NCBI RefSeq assembly: GCF_027579695.1
Contig: NC_083592.1
Location: 37,036,714 to 37,100,713 of the forward strand
DNA length: 64,000 nt
Direction of reading: 5' to 3'
From: Neoarius graeffei
Lineage: Eukaryota; Chordata; Actinopteri; Siluriformes; Ariidae
Shown in pieces: positions 35,001-43,880 of the stretch (within the stretch, counting starts at the first letter, position 1; every line of letters begins with the position of its first letter). Made by a program: the position numbers and the translations under genes. The notes under the pieces were generated by a model. It saw only the letters and a program-made list of their open reading frames with translations. It did not search any database and had not been told where the DNA came from.

Positions 35001-38000
35001 ACAACCATTCACACTCACATTCACACCTACGGTCAATTTAGAGTCACCAGTTAACCTAACCTGCATGTCTTTGGACTGTGGGGGAAACCGGAGCACCCGG
35101 AGGAAACCCACGTGGACACGGGGAGAGCATGCAAACTCCACACAGAAAGGCCCTCGCCAGCCCCGGGGCTCGAACCCAGGACCTTCTTGCTGTGAGGCGA
35201 CAGCGCTAACCACTACACCACCGTGACGCCCCTTGGTATATATATATATATATATATTTTAGTGCTGTCAAGCGATTAAAATATTTAATCACGATTAATG
35301 TCGCGACTGTCATAGTTAACTCACGATTAATCGCAATTTAATCGCACATTTTTGTCACATGAAAAACCATTGTAATTCTCTTATCAGCATAAAGTGAATG
35401 GGCTTGCTTTGTGCCAATGTTTTTTTTATTGCAAAGCATAACGCGTCTTGACACAGCCACTGCAAAGTGAAACCTAAGCCGAGCACCGGGGCTAGCAAAA
35501 GAACCATGAGTGAAGTGAGACAGGTTACACAGTGACGGTAGGCTTGACATGCTTGATTATAATGTACACTATTATATTAACTAAGTTGTTCGTTGATAAA
35601 TATTGCATTGAATCTGATCTTTACTGTTTCAGCTCACTTAACACATGTTGTACTTTTACACTTTCTGCCTGTTGATGCGTCGCGCTGTCCAATCAGAGGC
35701 GGCCAAATTTGCATATTACAGGAAGGATTTCTGGGATAGCATTGAGTTTACAGTTCAGAGGGATCTGGCTTCTTTAGACGCTGTCTTCTTAAAACTGAAT
35801 AAATATTTAAAAAGAACCAAATGAGCCAGTCTTTTGAACGGCTCTTTTCAAAGAACGGATCACAAAGATGCGGATCCCATCAAAGAGCCATAAATCCCAT
35901 CTCTACTAGCGCGCCCTGCCCGCGCTGGTTCTTTGGGGGGAGGGCAGAGGACTCTGGCTGTGCGGGGCGTGGCATTACAGTCTAGCTGCTGTCGGTTTTC
36001 TAAGCAAAGTCTCTGTTCCAAGTTCCTGGCAGTTTCAAAAGCTTATGAAAAACCTACATCATGCCACAGAGCGTTAATCTCGCGATAAAAAAATTATCGC
36101 CGTTAAAATTGAGTCAAATTAACGCGTTAATAACGCGACATTTTTGACAGAACTAATATATATATTTTTTTGGGCTTTTTCACCTTTATTGGATAGGACA
36201 GTGTAGAGACAGGAAATGAGCGGGAGAGAGAGACGGGGAGGGATCGGGAAAAGACCTCGGGTCGGAATCGAACCCGGGTCCCCGATTTATGGTATGGCAC
36301 CTTATCCACCTGAGCCACGACGCCCCCTAGTGCATGGTATATTAGATTTATATCCCTCATCAAAAACTTTCAAACTCAAAGTGTTTAAGATTGAATCCCG
36401 GCATGAACTCGCCGAAGGCAGCCATGATTGTTGTTTACGTCAGAGCGACCTTCGATATGCAAATGTGCAGTGTACCATGCTATCGCCTGCCTCGCTAGGT
36501 GTGATCATGATGCGTAGATCTACCGGTACACACACACAGGAATGTTCGCGGAGCCTCAGCTGTGACTCGAGTCAGCCGTATAGCTTGAAACTGTGATGTC
36601 AGTTCATGGTATATCCAGGATATACCATGACTGACTCACCCCATTTTTTTTTTTTTAATTTTGATGTCACTATATACATTGCTTAATCAGTGATGCAGCT
36701 ATTTTATGTCACATGAGCCGTCCTTGGCCAATCCCTGCATGGGAATTTTGATGATGGATATAAATCAGAATAGAACAAACTGATCATGAACTAATTTTGG
36801 AAGTTTGAAATGCTGTAAAAAGAATAATCGGTATGTAAACCTTTTAGATTCGGTTCATTTTAACCTCTCGATCTGCATTTGCTAAACAAAGCGCTGAATA
36901 ACTAGTGTTGGATATAAATGCTAAATTCCACTTAGAAATTTGAAAAGATTTAAAAGTAATTGTGGTTCACTGCAGACATTTTGAAATTCTTCTTGTGTTA
37001 TTATTTGGAGTACACGATACTGAGACTTGGAAACACAAGCACTGCAAATGAACACTCGACTAACAGCGAGCTAACTTTAATTACCCAAGCTGACAGTCCT
37101 CGTGCGTCTTGTTGTTATAGCAACACTGACGCACAGTTCATTCATGTCGTGTTATACTGACCGTGATTAGGAGCTTCTGACTTGTAAAAGCAGATCATGG
37201 ATAGTGTGATTTTTCTCAAAGCTCTGACTTTTGACCTGTTGTGTTCGTTACTGAGTTTGAGGACGTGGATGACTCCGAGTCGGCAGGTCATCATCTCATA
37301 AGGGGATATAAGGGGAAGTCACTAGAAACGCTGCATCTTATGCCCAGGTCAGATGGCAGAAAGACGCATGCTGCGATCGGTCGGGTGGCGACCGACCGCA
37401 GGTGGACGCAGGCGTTTTGCATCAAAACCTTCGTTGTGGTCAGACGTATTGCAAAACGCAGAGTTTTTAATCTGAATCTTGTCACGAACCAGCCGGGAAC
37501 ATCTAGGCCCTTATCCGATCTTTCACCCCTTTCCCTGGTTTTCCCCGAGCTTTCCCAGCGCTGCAGCCAGCACACCTGTCTCTCATCAGCTCATCCACGA
37601 CTCTGTATTATACCGCTCAGATATTCATTCAGCATGGGATTGTCTTCGCCTCAGGATATGGGTTTTCGCCCCCCCCCCCGGTTTTTGTATTCCATTATTT
37701 TGTTACTTTGCTGCAGAGTATTTCCCTCTTCTGTGGATATCTTTTTTTTGGGACTGTGAGCGCGTTGTTTTTCCGATGCAGAAGCACTTTGAACTTTTGA
37801 ACTGAGAGCTCTTTGCTGTTGTGGGGCTGCGTTTCTGGACTCGATCATGCTTTTTTTCCTTTTGCGCTCGTTTGGCAGCTGATCGCTAATTATTAGTGCT
37901 GTCAAAGTTAACGCGATAATAACGCGTTAACGCAATCTCAATTTGTCGCGATTAAAAAAAAATAGTGCCGTTAACGCAAATTCTAATTTGGCCCTGCGAG

Positions 38001-41000
38001 TCACCCGTAGTTCCTGTTGAGGCTTGTCGCGCGCTGCTTCAATAAGAGTACGTGTGAGTGATGGAGAAAGGCATAGACATATACAGTTGTGTTCAAAATA
38101 ATAGCAGTGTGTTTAAAAACGTGAGTAAAGCTCAAAATCCTTATAATAGTTTTTATTTCCATGCATTGGGAACACTGCACATTATATTCTACATCAAAAC
38201 ATGAAGAAAAATGTATGAATATTTTAATTACTTTACAGAAAATGAAGAAAAATGAACACTGGGCTGTTCAAAAAAATAGCAGTGTCTGCATTTTTCATTA
38301 CAAACTCCAAATATTTACTGTATAAACTGAAAAAATCTTAAGGATTTAGTATTCCTGTGAATCACTAAACTAATATTTAGTTGTATAACCACGGTTTCTG
38401 AGAACTTCTGGCACCTGTGAACAGGTATTCCAGCCCAGGATGATTTGACAACATTCCACAATTCCTCTGCATTTCTTGGTTTTGCCTCAGAAACAGCATT
38501 TTTGATGTCACCCCACAAGTTTTCTATCGGATTAAGGTCCGGGGATTGGGATGGCCACTCCATAACTTTCATTTTGTTGGTCTTGAACCCTGATGCTGCT
38601 CGCTTACTGGTGTGTTTGGGGTCGTTGTCTTGTTGAAACACCCATTTCAAGGGCATTTCCTCTTCAGCATAAGGCAACATGACCTCCTCAAGTATTTTGA
38701 TATATGCAAACTGATCCATGATCCCTGGTATGTGATAAACGGGCCCAACACCACAGTAAGAGAAACATTCCCATATCATGATGCTTGCACCACCATGCTT
38801 CACTGTCTTCAGAGTGTACTGTGGCTTGAATTCAGTGTTTGGGGGTCGTCTGAAAAACTGTCTGCGGCTCTTGGACCCAAAAAGAACAATTTTACTTTCA
38901 TCAGTCCACAAAATGTTTTTCCATTTCTCTTTAGGCCAGTCGATGTGTTCTTTGGCAAATTGTATCCTCTTCAGCACGTCTTTTTTTTAACAGTGGAACT
39001 TTGCGGGAGCTTCTTGCCGATAGATTAGCTTCACACAGGCATCTTCTAATTGTCACAGTACTCACAGGTAACTTCAGACCGCCTTTGATCACCCTGGAGC
39101 TGATCATTGGCTGAGTCTTTGCCATTCTGGCTATTCTTCGATCCATTCGAATGGTAGTCTTCTGTTTTCTTCCACATCTCTCTGGCTTTGCTGTCCATTT
39201 TAAAGCACTGGAGATCATTTTAGCCGAGCAGCCCATCATTTTCTGCACTTCTTTACAGTATACGTTTTACCTCTCCAATCAACGTTTTAATCAAAGCACG
39301 CTGTTCTTCTGAACAATGTCTGGAACGACCCATGTTTCTCAGGTTTTCAGAGAGAAATGGATGTACAACATGTGCTGGCTTCATCCTTAAATTAGGGCCA
39401 CCTGACTGACATCTGTTTTTTCACAGAATGAATGACCTCACTAATTAAACTCCACACTGCTATTATTTTGAACACGTCCCTTTCACTTAATTATTCGATT
39501 ACACAGACTCAGGAGCATGCATATCATGAATGTTGGGTCTGTTGGTTTTCTATGACTCTACTACACCTACTGGTAAATTATTTGCCATGTAGTAATATAA
39601 TTTCCACCAAAAACAGTGACTGATCTGGTTAGTCGTGTTGGACTGCTATTATTTTGAACACAAGTGTAAACATCCTCGCCGCCATATTGGATGGGGCAAA
39701 GTGGAGATTCCGAGAATAAAGATGCCTCATTCATGTGCTGCGTTTAACTGTACCAACAGGTTTACCGTCCAAACGAGATCACATGGGATTACCTTTCACA
39801 GGTGAGACTGGAAAAATACTTTTCAATACTGTTCCTTCAGTTTCCCAGCTCATCTCCACCGGGTAGGTGTAGAGTTATAAGCAGTGAGAATTAGAGAATA
39901 CAGTGCCACACTATGATGAACGTTTTTGAACGTATGATGAATGTTTTTATTTTTGTTATCTGTTTTTTTTCTTCTTTTATGGCAAATACTTCTCTTCAAA
40001 AGAAACTAATGAAGAGTAAAATAAAACTTTTTTTTATTTTCACAGTGATATGCACTTTATTTTTCATCCCTTGGTTTTCTCATCTAATATGGAAGTTATG
40101 GATGTCAGTGGCTGTGACAAGACGCGTTATGCTCTGCAATAAAAAAAAAACATTGGTACAAAGCAAGCCCATTCACTTTTTTATGCTGATAAGAGAATTA
40201 CAATGGTTTTTCATGTGACAAAAATGTGCGATTAATCGCGAGTTAACTATGACAGTCGCGACATTAATCGCGATTAAATATTTTAATCGCTTGACAGCAC
40301 TACTAATTACCCATTCCTGTATTTCTCTTGTCGGCTCCTCCCCTCCACTCCTCCGCTATCCAGATTAAGACCTGCCTTCTACATGCGTCAACCTGCTATC
40401 CGCACCGATTGGAAGCGAATCGCAGCTGAAACGTGAACAGATTGTGATCCACTTGTGTTAACCTGCCTCCACGAAAGACTCTCTGCAACACCCTGCCATT
40501 ATCTGCGTCGACGCAAGACCAGGCTTGCGTCTACCTGCGATTTTGTTATCGCAGGTAGACACGAGTAGTCGAAAACTAGTTGCAGCCTGCCGTCTGACCT
40601 GGGCGTTACATGCGTATAACACACAATCTGAATTGTCTGTAACATCTAAACAGAGATTTTCAACAGAATGCTGAGTCTAGTGTTTTTATGAACTGCACAG
40701 AATTTTTGCCTAGAACCTTAACCACAATTAAATTGCTTATGGATTGCACTTTACAAATCCTCCATCTAGCCAAGGAATGTGATGATTCGTCTGACCATAG
40801 CACACCAGAGAAGTGCACTTACATAGTCAATCGCGAGGAAACTGAGGAAGATGTGCAGATTGAAGAAGCAGAGAACGGAGAGGTATGATTTAAAAGAGAG
40901 AAATCTAGTTTGAATTTGACCTAATTACTAACTTCATGCCAAAATCACTACTTTTAATGCATAAACCCCATTATTGATTTTAATGTATGATAAACAGTGT

Positions 41001-41286
41001 TCGTTTCCCCACAGTCCTCAGCAGACAGACCACTTCTACGTGTGCGAGCGCTCTATGATTACCAAGCAGGTCAGAGGTCATTTCATTTCCAGTGCATCGA
41101 ACCAACAGCATGGTCTCGTATTGATCTCTGAATACTCTGTGCATTCCAGAGGATGAAACGGAGATTTCCTTCGAGCCTGGGGACATCATCATGGACGTGG
41201 AAACGGTGGACAAGGCCTGGTGGAGAGGTCTCGACAAAGATGGCCGCCAAGGTCTCTTCCCTTCCAACTATGTCGAGACCATCTAA
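24326..41286 (+). CDS. dbnl: Drebrin/drebrin-like (DBN1/DBNL family) actin-binding protein, 5' incomplete
   Basis: Twelve exons join in a single open frame of 648 codons plus stop. They lie at 24326-24463, 24559-24636, 26164-26315, 30973-31027, 31143-31217, 31321-31417, 31505-31972, 33988-34368, 34480-34563, 40656-40882, 41015-41069 and 41150-41286. Family members bind F-actin through an N-terminal ADF-H domain; DBNL/Abp1 links actin to endocytosis and signalling through a C-terminal SH3. Seen here: the end of [17 protein letters not shown], a charged helix, a NPREFF block, Pro/Ser-rich and acidic stretches, and an SH3 with [13 protein letters not shown] and LFPSNYV. The central motifs resemble drebrin (DBN1) more than mammalian DBNL, yet DBN1 lacks an SH3, so orthology is open and the symbol is provisional. 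First exons (start codon and most of ADF-H) were not found. Confidence 0.9.
24559..24636 (+). CDS. dbnl: Drebrin-type gene, exon with the [10 protein letters not shown] block
   Basis: Acceptor ttcacag; 26 codons, [19 protein letters not shown] then SFWARAE. This block just after ADF-H is conserved across drebrin-family proteins. The donor gtgcag is a weak but usable site. Confidence 0.92.
24774..26086. mobile_element. hAT-type MITE in an intron
   Basis: Inverted ends cagggctttgaaccag and ccggttcaaagccctg, with an exact 8-bp duplication gttaaaat at 24766-24773 and 26087-26094. Further GTTCCxxAACCGGTT-like motifs recur inverted inside both ends. No transposase frame. Confidence 0.92.
26164..26315 (+). 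CDS. dbnl: Drebrin-type gene, charged coiled-coil exon
   Basis: Acceptor gtgtctcag, donor gtgatt, 50 codons plus 2 bases. Almost entirely E, K and R ([20 protein letters not shown] onward), predicted to be a long charged helix as in drebrin. Confidence 0.9.
26605..27630 (-). pseudogene. Tc1-like transposase pseudogene
   Basis: Start at 27630 ([14 protein letters not shown]), then after a stop and frameshift [16 protein letters not shown], a helix-turn-helix region, and [17 protein letters not shown]. After the nested insertion, fragments [17 protein letters not shown] and [13 protein letters not shown] remain. The catalytic DDE triad cannot be read in one frame. Related to the intact copy at 57962-59038. 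Confidence 0.85.
27128..27381. mobile_element. Foldback insert with 13-bp target duplication
   Basis: Exact duplication atgaaggacggtt at 27115-27127 and 27382-27394. The interior is an inverted repeat of about 80 nt per arm: acttgcttgaaggttcttga near 27193 is mirrored near 27361, with gacgtttcacctctc and tagtcagacagaact in the arms. Loop about 40 nt. Known to me as a dispersed fish motif, but the family name is uncertain. Confidence 0.85.
27694..28067 (+). mobile_element. Common tRNA-derived SINE (plus member of an inverted pair)
   Basis: Exact 12-bp duplication atgattacaatc at 27682-27693 and 28068-28079. Confidence 0.95.
28098..28459 (-). mobile_element. Common tRNA-derived SINE (minus member of an inverted pair)
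   Basis: Exact 12-bp duplication cgacatcacatc at 28086-28097 and 28460-28471. It lies only 30 bp from the plus-oriented SINE, tail to tail. Confidence 0.95.
28739..29164. other. Intron sequence, AT-rich
   Basis: An (ATT)n-like patch near 28743; nothing else recognised. Confidence 0.5.
29169..30402 (+). mobile_element. Kolobok-like TTAA element with a THAP exon
   Basis: Ends aggtcccatggcatg and catgccatgggtcct are inverted; TTAA lies at 29165-29168 and 30403-30406. It carries a THAP-type first exon (29449-29748). Kolobok transposases are known to have an N-terminal THAP domain and to target TTAA, so the three observations agree. No catalytic domain remains. Confidence 0.85.
29449..29748 (+). 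pseudogene. THAP-domain exon of a Kolobok-like element
   Basis: ATG at 29449, open for 100 codons to a strong splice donor (caa|gtaagt). The C2CH pattern is visible: CAVHGC, W at about residue 38 (LKTQWLNF), then VYVCRKHF and CF. THAP fingers bind DNA. No downstream exon was found before the element ends at 30402, so the product would be an isolated DNA-binding domain or nothing. Confidence 0.75.
30407..30972. other. Intron sequence before the 30973 exon
   Basis: No repeat or exon recognised. The polypyrimidine stretch and ttccag acceptor lie at the end. Confidence 0.5.
30973..31027 (+). CDS. dbnl: Drebrin-type gene, exon [13 protein letters not shown]
   Basis: Acceptor tttttccag, donor gtgagt. 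One base completes the split codon, then 18 codons ([18 protein letters not shown]). Continues the charged helix. Confidence 0.9.
31143..31217 (+). CDS. dbnl: Drebrin-type gene, exon [11 protein letters not shown]
   Basis: 25 codons in phase 0, donor gtgagt. Ends [10 protein letters not shown], aligned with the KSESEVEEAA segment of drebrin. Confidence 0.9.
31321..31417 (+). CDS. dbnl: Drebrin-type gene, exon with the NPREFF block
   Basis: [20 protein letters not shown] then [10 protein letters not shown]; donor gtaagt, phase 1. The NPREFF block is a drebrin hallmark (DBNL has HPREIF at this place). Confidence 0.93.
31505..31972 (+). CDS. dbnl: Drebrin-type gene, Pro/Ser-rich exon
   Basis: 468 bp, phase 1 to phase 1. 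Begins [20 protein letters not shown], followed by repeated SP, TP and SPTSP motifs, then an acidic end. Probably disordered and phosphorylated. The donor gtaaga is only about 5 bp from a TATC microsatellite. Confidence 0.9.
31978..32043. repeat. (TATC)n microsatellite beside a splice donor
   Basis: About 16 tetranucleotide units begin 5 bp after the GT of the intron donor at 31973. Confidence 0.97.
32251..32290. repeat. Poly-C/poly-A homopolymer tract
   Basis: A run of about 20 C followed by about 19 A within the intron. Length in this assembly may be unreliable. Confidence 0.9.
32454..32552. repeat. Hairpin, arms about 38 nt
   Basis: gtggtatatcagat.. and ttcagctaacatgata on the left pair with tatcatgctagctgaa and atctgatataccac on the right, around a 25-nt loop. 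It probably marks one end of a decayed element reaching to about 33560. Confidence 0.8.
32571..32742 (-). mobile_element. tRNA-derived SINE, third family
   Basis: Plus strand reads ggacagtgtagagacaggaa, then aacccgggtccccgg and ccttatccacctgagccacg, a tRNA-like head on the minus strand. T-run at the left is its A-tail. A second copy lies at 36167-36327. Confidence 0.85.
32743..33987. other. Intron sequence, repeat-derived in part
   Basis: Palindromic patches around caatattg near 33405-33495 suggest a decayed DNA element. No further exon recognised before the 33988 acceptor. Confidence 0.45.
33988..34368 (+). CDS. dbnl: Drebrin-type gene, acidic exon
   Basis: 381 bp, phase 1 to phase 1. Highly acidic ([28 protein letters not shown]). 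The acceptor ttaaaag is modest. No GT donor gives the right phase; the in-phase donor is the GC site gcaagt at 34369, matching the consensus for GC-AG introns. Confidence 0.85.
34480..34563 (+). CDS. dbnl: Drebrin-type gene, exon [14 protein letters not shown]
   Basis: Acceptor tgtttgcag, donor gtaatg, 84 bp, phase 1 to phase 1. Reads [18 protein letters not shown] then NGICPQNGT. Confidence 0.88.
34866..35233 (-). mobile_element. Common tRNA-derived SINE in a TA tract
   Basis: Full-length minus copy flanked on both sides by ggtatatatat-type repeats, so the duplication cannot be told from the (TA)n microsatellite. Confidence 0.88.
35260..36155. mobile_element. hAT-type MITE, tagtgctgtcaa family, copy 1
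   Basis: Inverted ends tagtgctgtcaagcg and the complement of tttgacagaacta. Both ends carry ttaa/cgcgattaat motifs. 8-bp flanks atatattt/atatatat agree at 6-7 of 8 positions. No transposase. Confidence 0.8.
36167..36327 (-). mobile_element. tRNA-derived SINE, third family, second copy
   Basis: Same sequence as 32571-32742, with the tRNA-like head at right (aacccgggtccccg on the plus strand). It probably created the agtgcatggtatat duplication around the inserted block. Confidence 0.85.
36781..37337. other. Intron sequence
   Basis: A short frame near 37241 ([15 protein letters not shown]) is flanked by weak splice-like signals and could be a small skipped exon, but its donor is poor. Nothing else recognised. 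Confidence 0.35.
38084..39666 (-). mobile_element. Tc1-like transposon with broken transposase
   Basis: Ends cagttgtgttcaaaataata and its inverse tattattttgaacacaagtg. TA at 38082-38083 and 39667-39668. Innermost of the nest. Confidence 0.93.
38315..39333 (-). pseudogene. Tc1-like transposase pseudogene (DD34E family)
   Basis: Start [16 protein letters not shown] at 39333. Motifs include [24 protein letters not shown] (first D), [22 protein letters not shown] (second D) and [11 protein letters not shown] (E). At least two frameshifts break it: near 39262, and in the T-run near 38985 (plus strand), where the frame changes just before [14 protein letters not shown]. All catalytic residues are still encoded. 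Not functional as it stands. Confidence 0.93.
39722..39801 (+). pseudogene. THAP-domain first exon, N-terminal fragment
   Basis: ATG at 39722; reads [14 protein letters not shown] then GITFHR, ending at a donor gtgaga. The C-x4-C start and hydrophobic GITFHR block are characteristic of THAP fingers. No further exon found. Confidence 0.65.
40656..40882 (+). CDS. dbnl: Drebrin-type gene, exon before the SH3
   Basis: The acceptor that keeps the frame is aaacagag at 40655; the exon then reads [20 protein letters not shown] and ends EENGE-like acidic sequence ([10 protein letters not shown]) at donor gtatga. 227 bp, phase 1 to phase 0. A rival acceptor 13 bp downstream would break the frame with the upstream exon. 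Confidence 0.8.
41015..41069 (+). CDS. dbnl: Drebrin-type gene, first half of the SH3
   Basis: Acceptor ccccacag; reads [18 protein letters not shown]; donor gtcaga, phase 1. ALYDY is the canonical SH3 first motif. Confidence 0.95.
41150..41286 (+). CDS. dbnl: Drebrin-type gene, last exon, rest of the SH3
   Basis: Acceptor cattccag after an 80-bp intron. Reads [14 protein letters not shown], then [20 protein letters not shown] and NYVETI, then taa at 41284-41286. Ligand-groove residues (ALYDY Tyr pair, WW, P and Y of PSNY) are all present, so the SH3 should bind proline-rich partners. Confidence 0.96.
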
Positions 41287-42560
41287 GGACTTCAGTTTTC
41301 TTTCAGAGACTTTGTCTCTTTAGCTTCAGTACCAGCACTCAGGGACCAAAAGCTTTGGGGGATCCAGCAGAGGGAGCGAAAAACAGGCTCTAAGTCTTCT
41401 GGCTGTACCACAGTGAAGGTACTAAGAGACTGATGGGACAAAAGAGATAAGGAAATGATCTGAGATCAGCGCTTGAGCTTGTGTATGGTGACGTGAGACA
41501 GGTTGCTTGAAGTTATTCTGAACCATCTCCAGGTTATTGTTTTTGTGTATTTTTATTACCTATGATTTGGCTCAGCAGCACGTTCGATTCTTTCAGCAGA
41601 TTCTTGGTTCTGTTTCTAACACGCAAGTCAGTCATTGTTCGGATATCGACTGATTTATGGCTTTGTAACGCTAATGTTAGATATAGTAACTATCAGCCTT
41701 CATTACAGCTGCATTTAGAGCATGTATCATTTTATTGTTTATCGGGATGATCCCTGTATTACTTATAAAGTTTCTGCAGTGCTGCTGAGCAGATTCTGAT
41801 CCACTTTTATATGCATTTACATTAGGCTTATGCAATATTGATTTTTTTTTTTCCCTGCTTGAGAGTTACCGTTTTAAAAAATTGAACTAAACAATTTAAT
41901 AGTCCAGGACTGGAAAAGACAAGAAAATAAGCATTTCCACTATTTAAGGTTTAATAACATCAGCTGTGCGGTCAGGAACTGCTTGCTGGCAGTGGCAGTT
42001 GTGAAAACTCAGCTGGATGGTGGCGTTTTGGATGACTCTGGAGTATGATATTAAATATATACTTGTCTAATGATAGTAAAGTCAAAGAAAGTGATAGATT
42101 TTATTTCATATTAATGACCTCAAGATGGAGAAAAGGGGGTGGGGCTTATAAGCGGTATTGGTTTGTATCAGAGAGTTTGGTGTACCTGCGCAAATCAATC
42201 CAGATTCATATGTCAATTGGCTCATCTCCCATTATATTGGGAGAAAAAAAAAAGATGGTTCTTTTCAAGTATTGTTGAGTGAGATTTGTACTCGAGTACC
42301 CTGATGTTAAAGTGTGGAGCGCCGAGACAAAGTGCGCAAACGGTGGCAGGTCTGGTAATATGATATTATATTATAGAAACCAATGTCACCAGATATCATG
42401 GCATTGTATTATCATGTAGGGATGATAAAATCGTTATATCACACAAGCCTAATGTCCACCCAAATTCTGCTTCGCTCTGTGTTCTGGGTAATGCTGAAGT
42501 GAGGATCTTTTTACTAACCGACATCTGACTGAGGTCAAATAAAGCAGGACGGTTTTATAC
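41287..42560 (+). other. dbnl: Putative 3'UTR of the drebrin-type gene
   Basis: No repeat boundary is seen after the stop. A polyadenylation signal aataaa lies at 42538-42543, giving a 3'UTR of about 1.27 kb. The exact cleavage site is unknown. Confidence 0.5.
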
Positions 42561-43350
42561 TGTATTTATGCTGAGCGAAACATTTTAATAGACACAAATT
42601 AAGTACAGGTTCACTGATGTAATCCCACACGTACAAAAAAAATTATCACCGATATGATAAATCTATCCACTAACTTCTCTAGCATGACATTTCCCAGCAT
42701 GACCCATTTTCAAATCTTTCTGTGTCAGATACTGTTCTGTAAGGATTGATCAGAATTTCACTCTACTATTTTATACCTATTGACCATCTGACAGTTTCTT
42801 GTCTGTCACTTTATCAGTTAATTAAAGATCTATATATTGTATTTAATTTTTTTGTCTTTTTTTTTTTAGTTCAAGTATTACACAAGCTGAAGTTGTAACA
42901 ATCACTACATATTTTTTTGAGGCTGGACTTGGGAATTGTTATTGAATTAGCATAAGAAGATGCACCAAGTTAAAGTATTTTTATTAAGAAGTTTCCTCAG
43001 AGCTTCTCACATCAGATATCGGAGGTGAAATTGTATGATAACCACACTTTTTTTTTGTGGTTTCATGTTTTCAATAACCGTGTTTAATAGTGTTCAGTCA
43101 TTTTAACACAGTGGGTTTAGACTTGAGAAGGAAAAAAAAAAAAAACAACAAGAAGCTAGCACATGAAGTACTCCAGCACAACTTTTGAGTGTGCGGTTAT
43201 AGAAAATAATGAACGACGGAGTGGTGTGACACATTACTACACCAAACTCGATTCTTTTTCTCCAACAGCTCAGCCAAAAAGTGTTTTATTCCACTTATAC
43301 AACAACGATTTGCCAGTGATAATTTGTATCAGTGTAAGAACACTTCCACA
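42561..43350. other. Unassigned stretch
   Basis: AT-rich sequence with T- and A-runs; no gene recognised. It may still belong to a longer 3'UTR. Confidence 0.4.
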
Positions 43351-43352
43351 TA

Positions 43353-43880
43353 CACTACCGTTCAAAAGTTTGGGGTCACCCAGACAATTTTGTGTTTTCC
43401 ATGAAAAGTCACACTTTTATTTCCCACCATAAGTTGTAAAATGAATAGAAAATATAGTCAAGACGTATTTCTGGCCATTTTGAGCATTTAATCGACCCCA
43501 CAAATGTGATGCTCCAGGAACTCAATCTGCTCAAAGGAAGGTCAGTTTTATAGCTTCTCTAAAGAGCTCAACTGTTTTCAGCTGTGCTAACATGATTGTA
43601 CAAGGGTTTTCTAATCATCCATTAGCCTTCTGAGGCAATGAGCAAACACATTGTACCATTAGAACACTGGAGTGAGAGTTGCTGGAAATGGGCCTCTATA
43701 CACCTATGGAGATATTGCACCAAAAACCAGACATTTGCAGCTAGAATAGTCATTTACCACATTAGCAATGTATAGAGTGGATTTCTCATTAGTTTAAAGT
43801 GATCTTCATTGAAAAGAACAGTGCTTTTCTTTCAAAAATAAGGACATTTCAAACTGACCCCAAACTTTTGAACGGTAGCG
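43353..43880. mobile_element. Tc1/mariner-type MITE, copy 3
   Basis: Same family and orientation as copy 2. TA at 43351-43352 and 43881-43882. Confidence 0.93.

Larger units (their letters stand above)
34711..36780. mobile_element. Hairpin repeat, copy 2, interrupted
   Basis: The hairpin (34711-34846) and the second part (from 36328 to about 36770) match the unit at 22571-23130. The stretch agtgcatggtatat occurs at both junctions (about 34832 and 36328), so the material between was inserted. It contains a perfect palindrome, catggtatatcc-a-ggatataccatg, at 36605-36629. Confidence 0.8.
38072..40105. mobile_element. THAP-bearing element (P-like candidate), copy 1, incomplete
   Basis: Begins catagacatata at 38072, continues after the Tc1 insertion as aacatcctcgccgccatatt at 39669. 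The same terminus is intact in the copy at 45555-46303. It carries a THAP first exon. The right end is not resolved. Confidence 0.65.
37894..40302. mobile_element. hAT-type MITE, tagtgctgtcaa family, copy 2
   Basis: Ends tagtgctgtcaa and ttgacagcacta. 8-bp flanks ctaattat (37886-37893) and ctaattac (40303-40310), one mismatch. Related to 35260-36155, but its interior is replaced by a THAP element carrying a Tc1 copy. Confidence 0.88.
37341..40605. mobile_element. Outer Harbinger-like element of a four-deep nest
   Basis: Left end gcccaggtcagatggca pairs with the complement of tgccgtctgacctgggc near 40589. TTA lies at 37338-37340 and 40606-40608. Own sequence is 37341-37893 and 40303-40605; the rest is nested. 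Confidence 0.75.

Noticed and set aside
37241..37759. 172-codon frame inside the intron
   Set aside because: It crosses a transposon boundary at 37341 and has no domain; only the first 15 codons might be a weak exon candidate.
40656..40668. Acceptor 13 bp downstream (caacag) for the exon before the SH3
   Set aside because: It would shift the frame relative to the 34480-34563 exon; the upstream cagag site keeps it.
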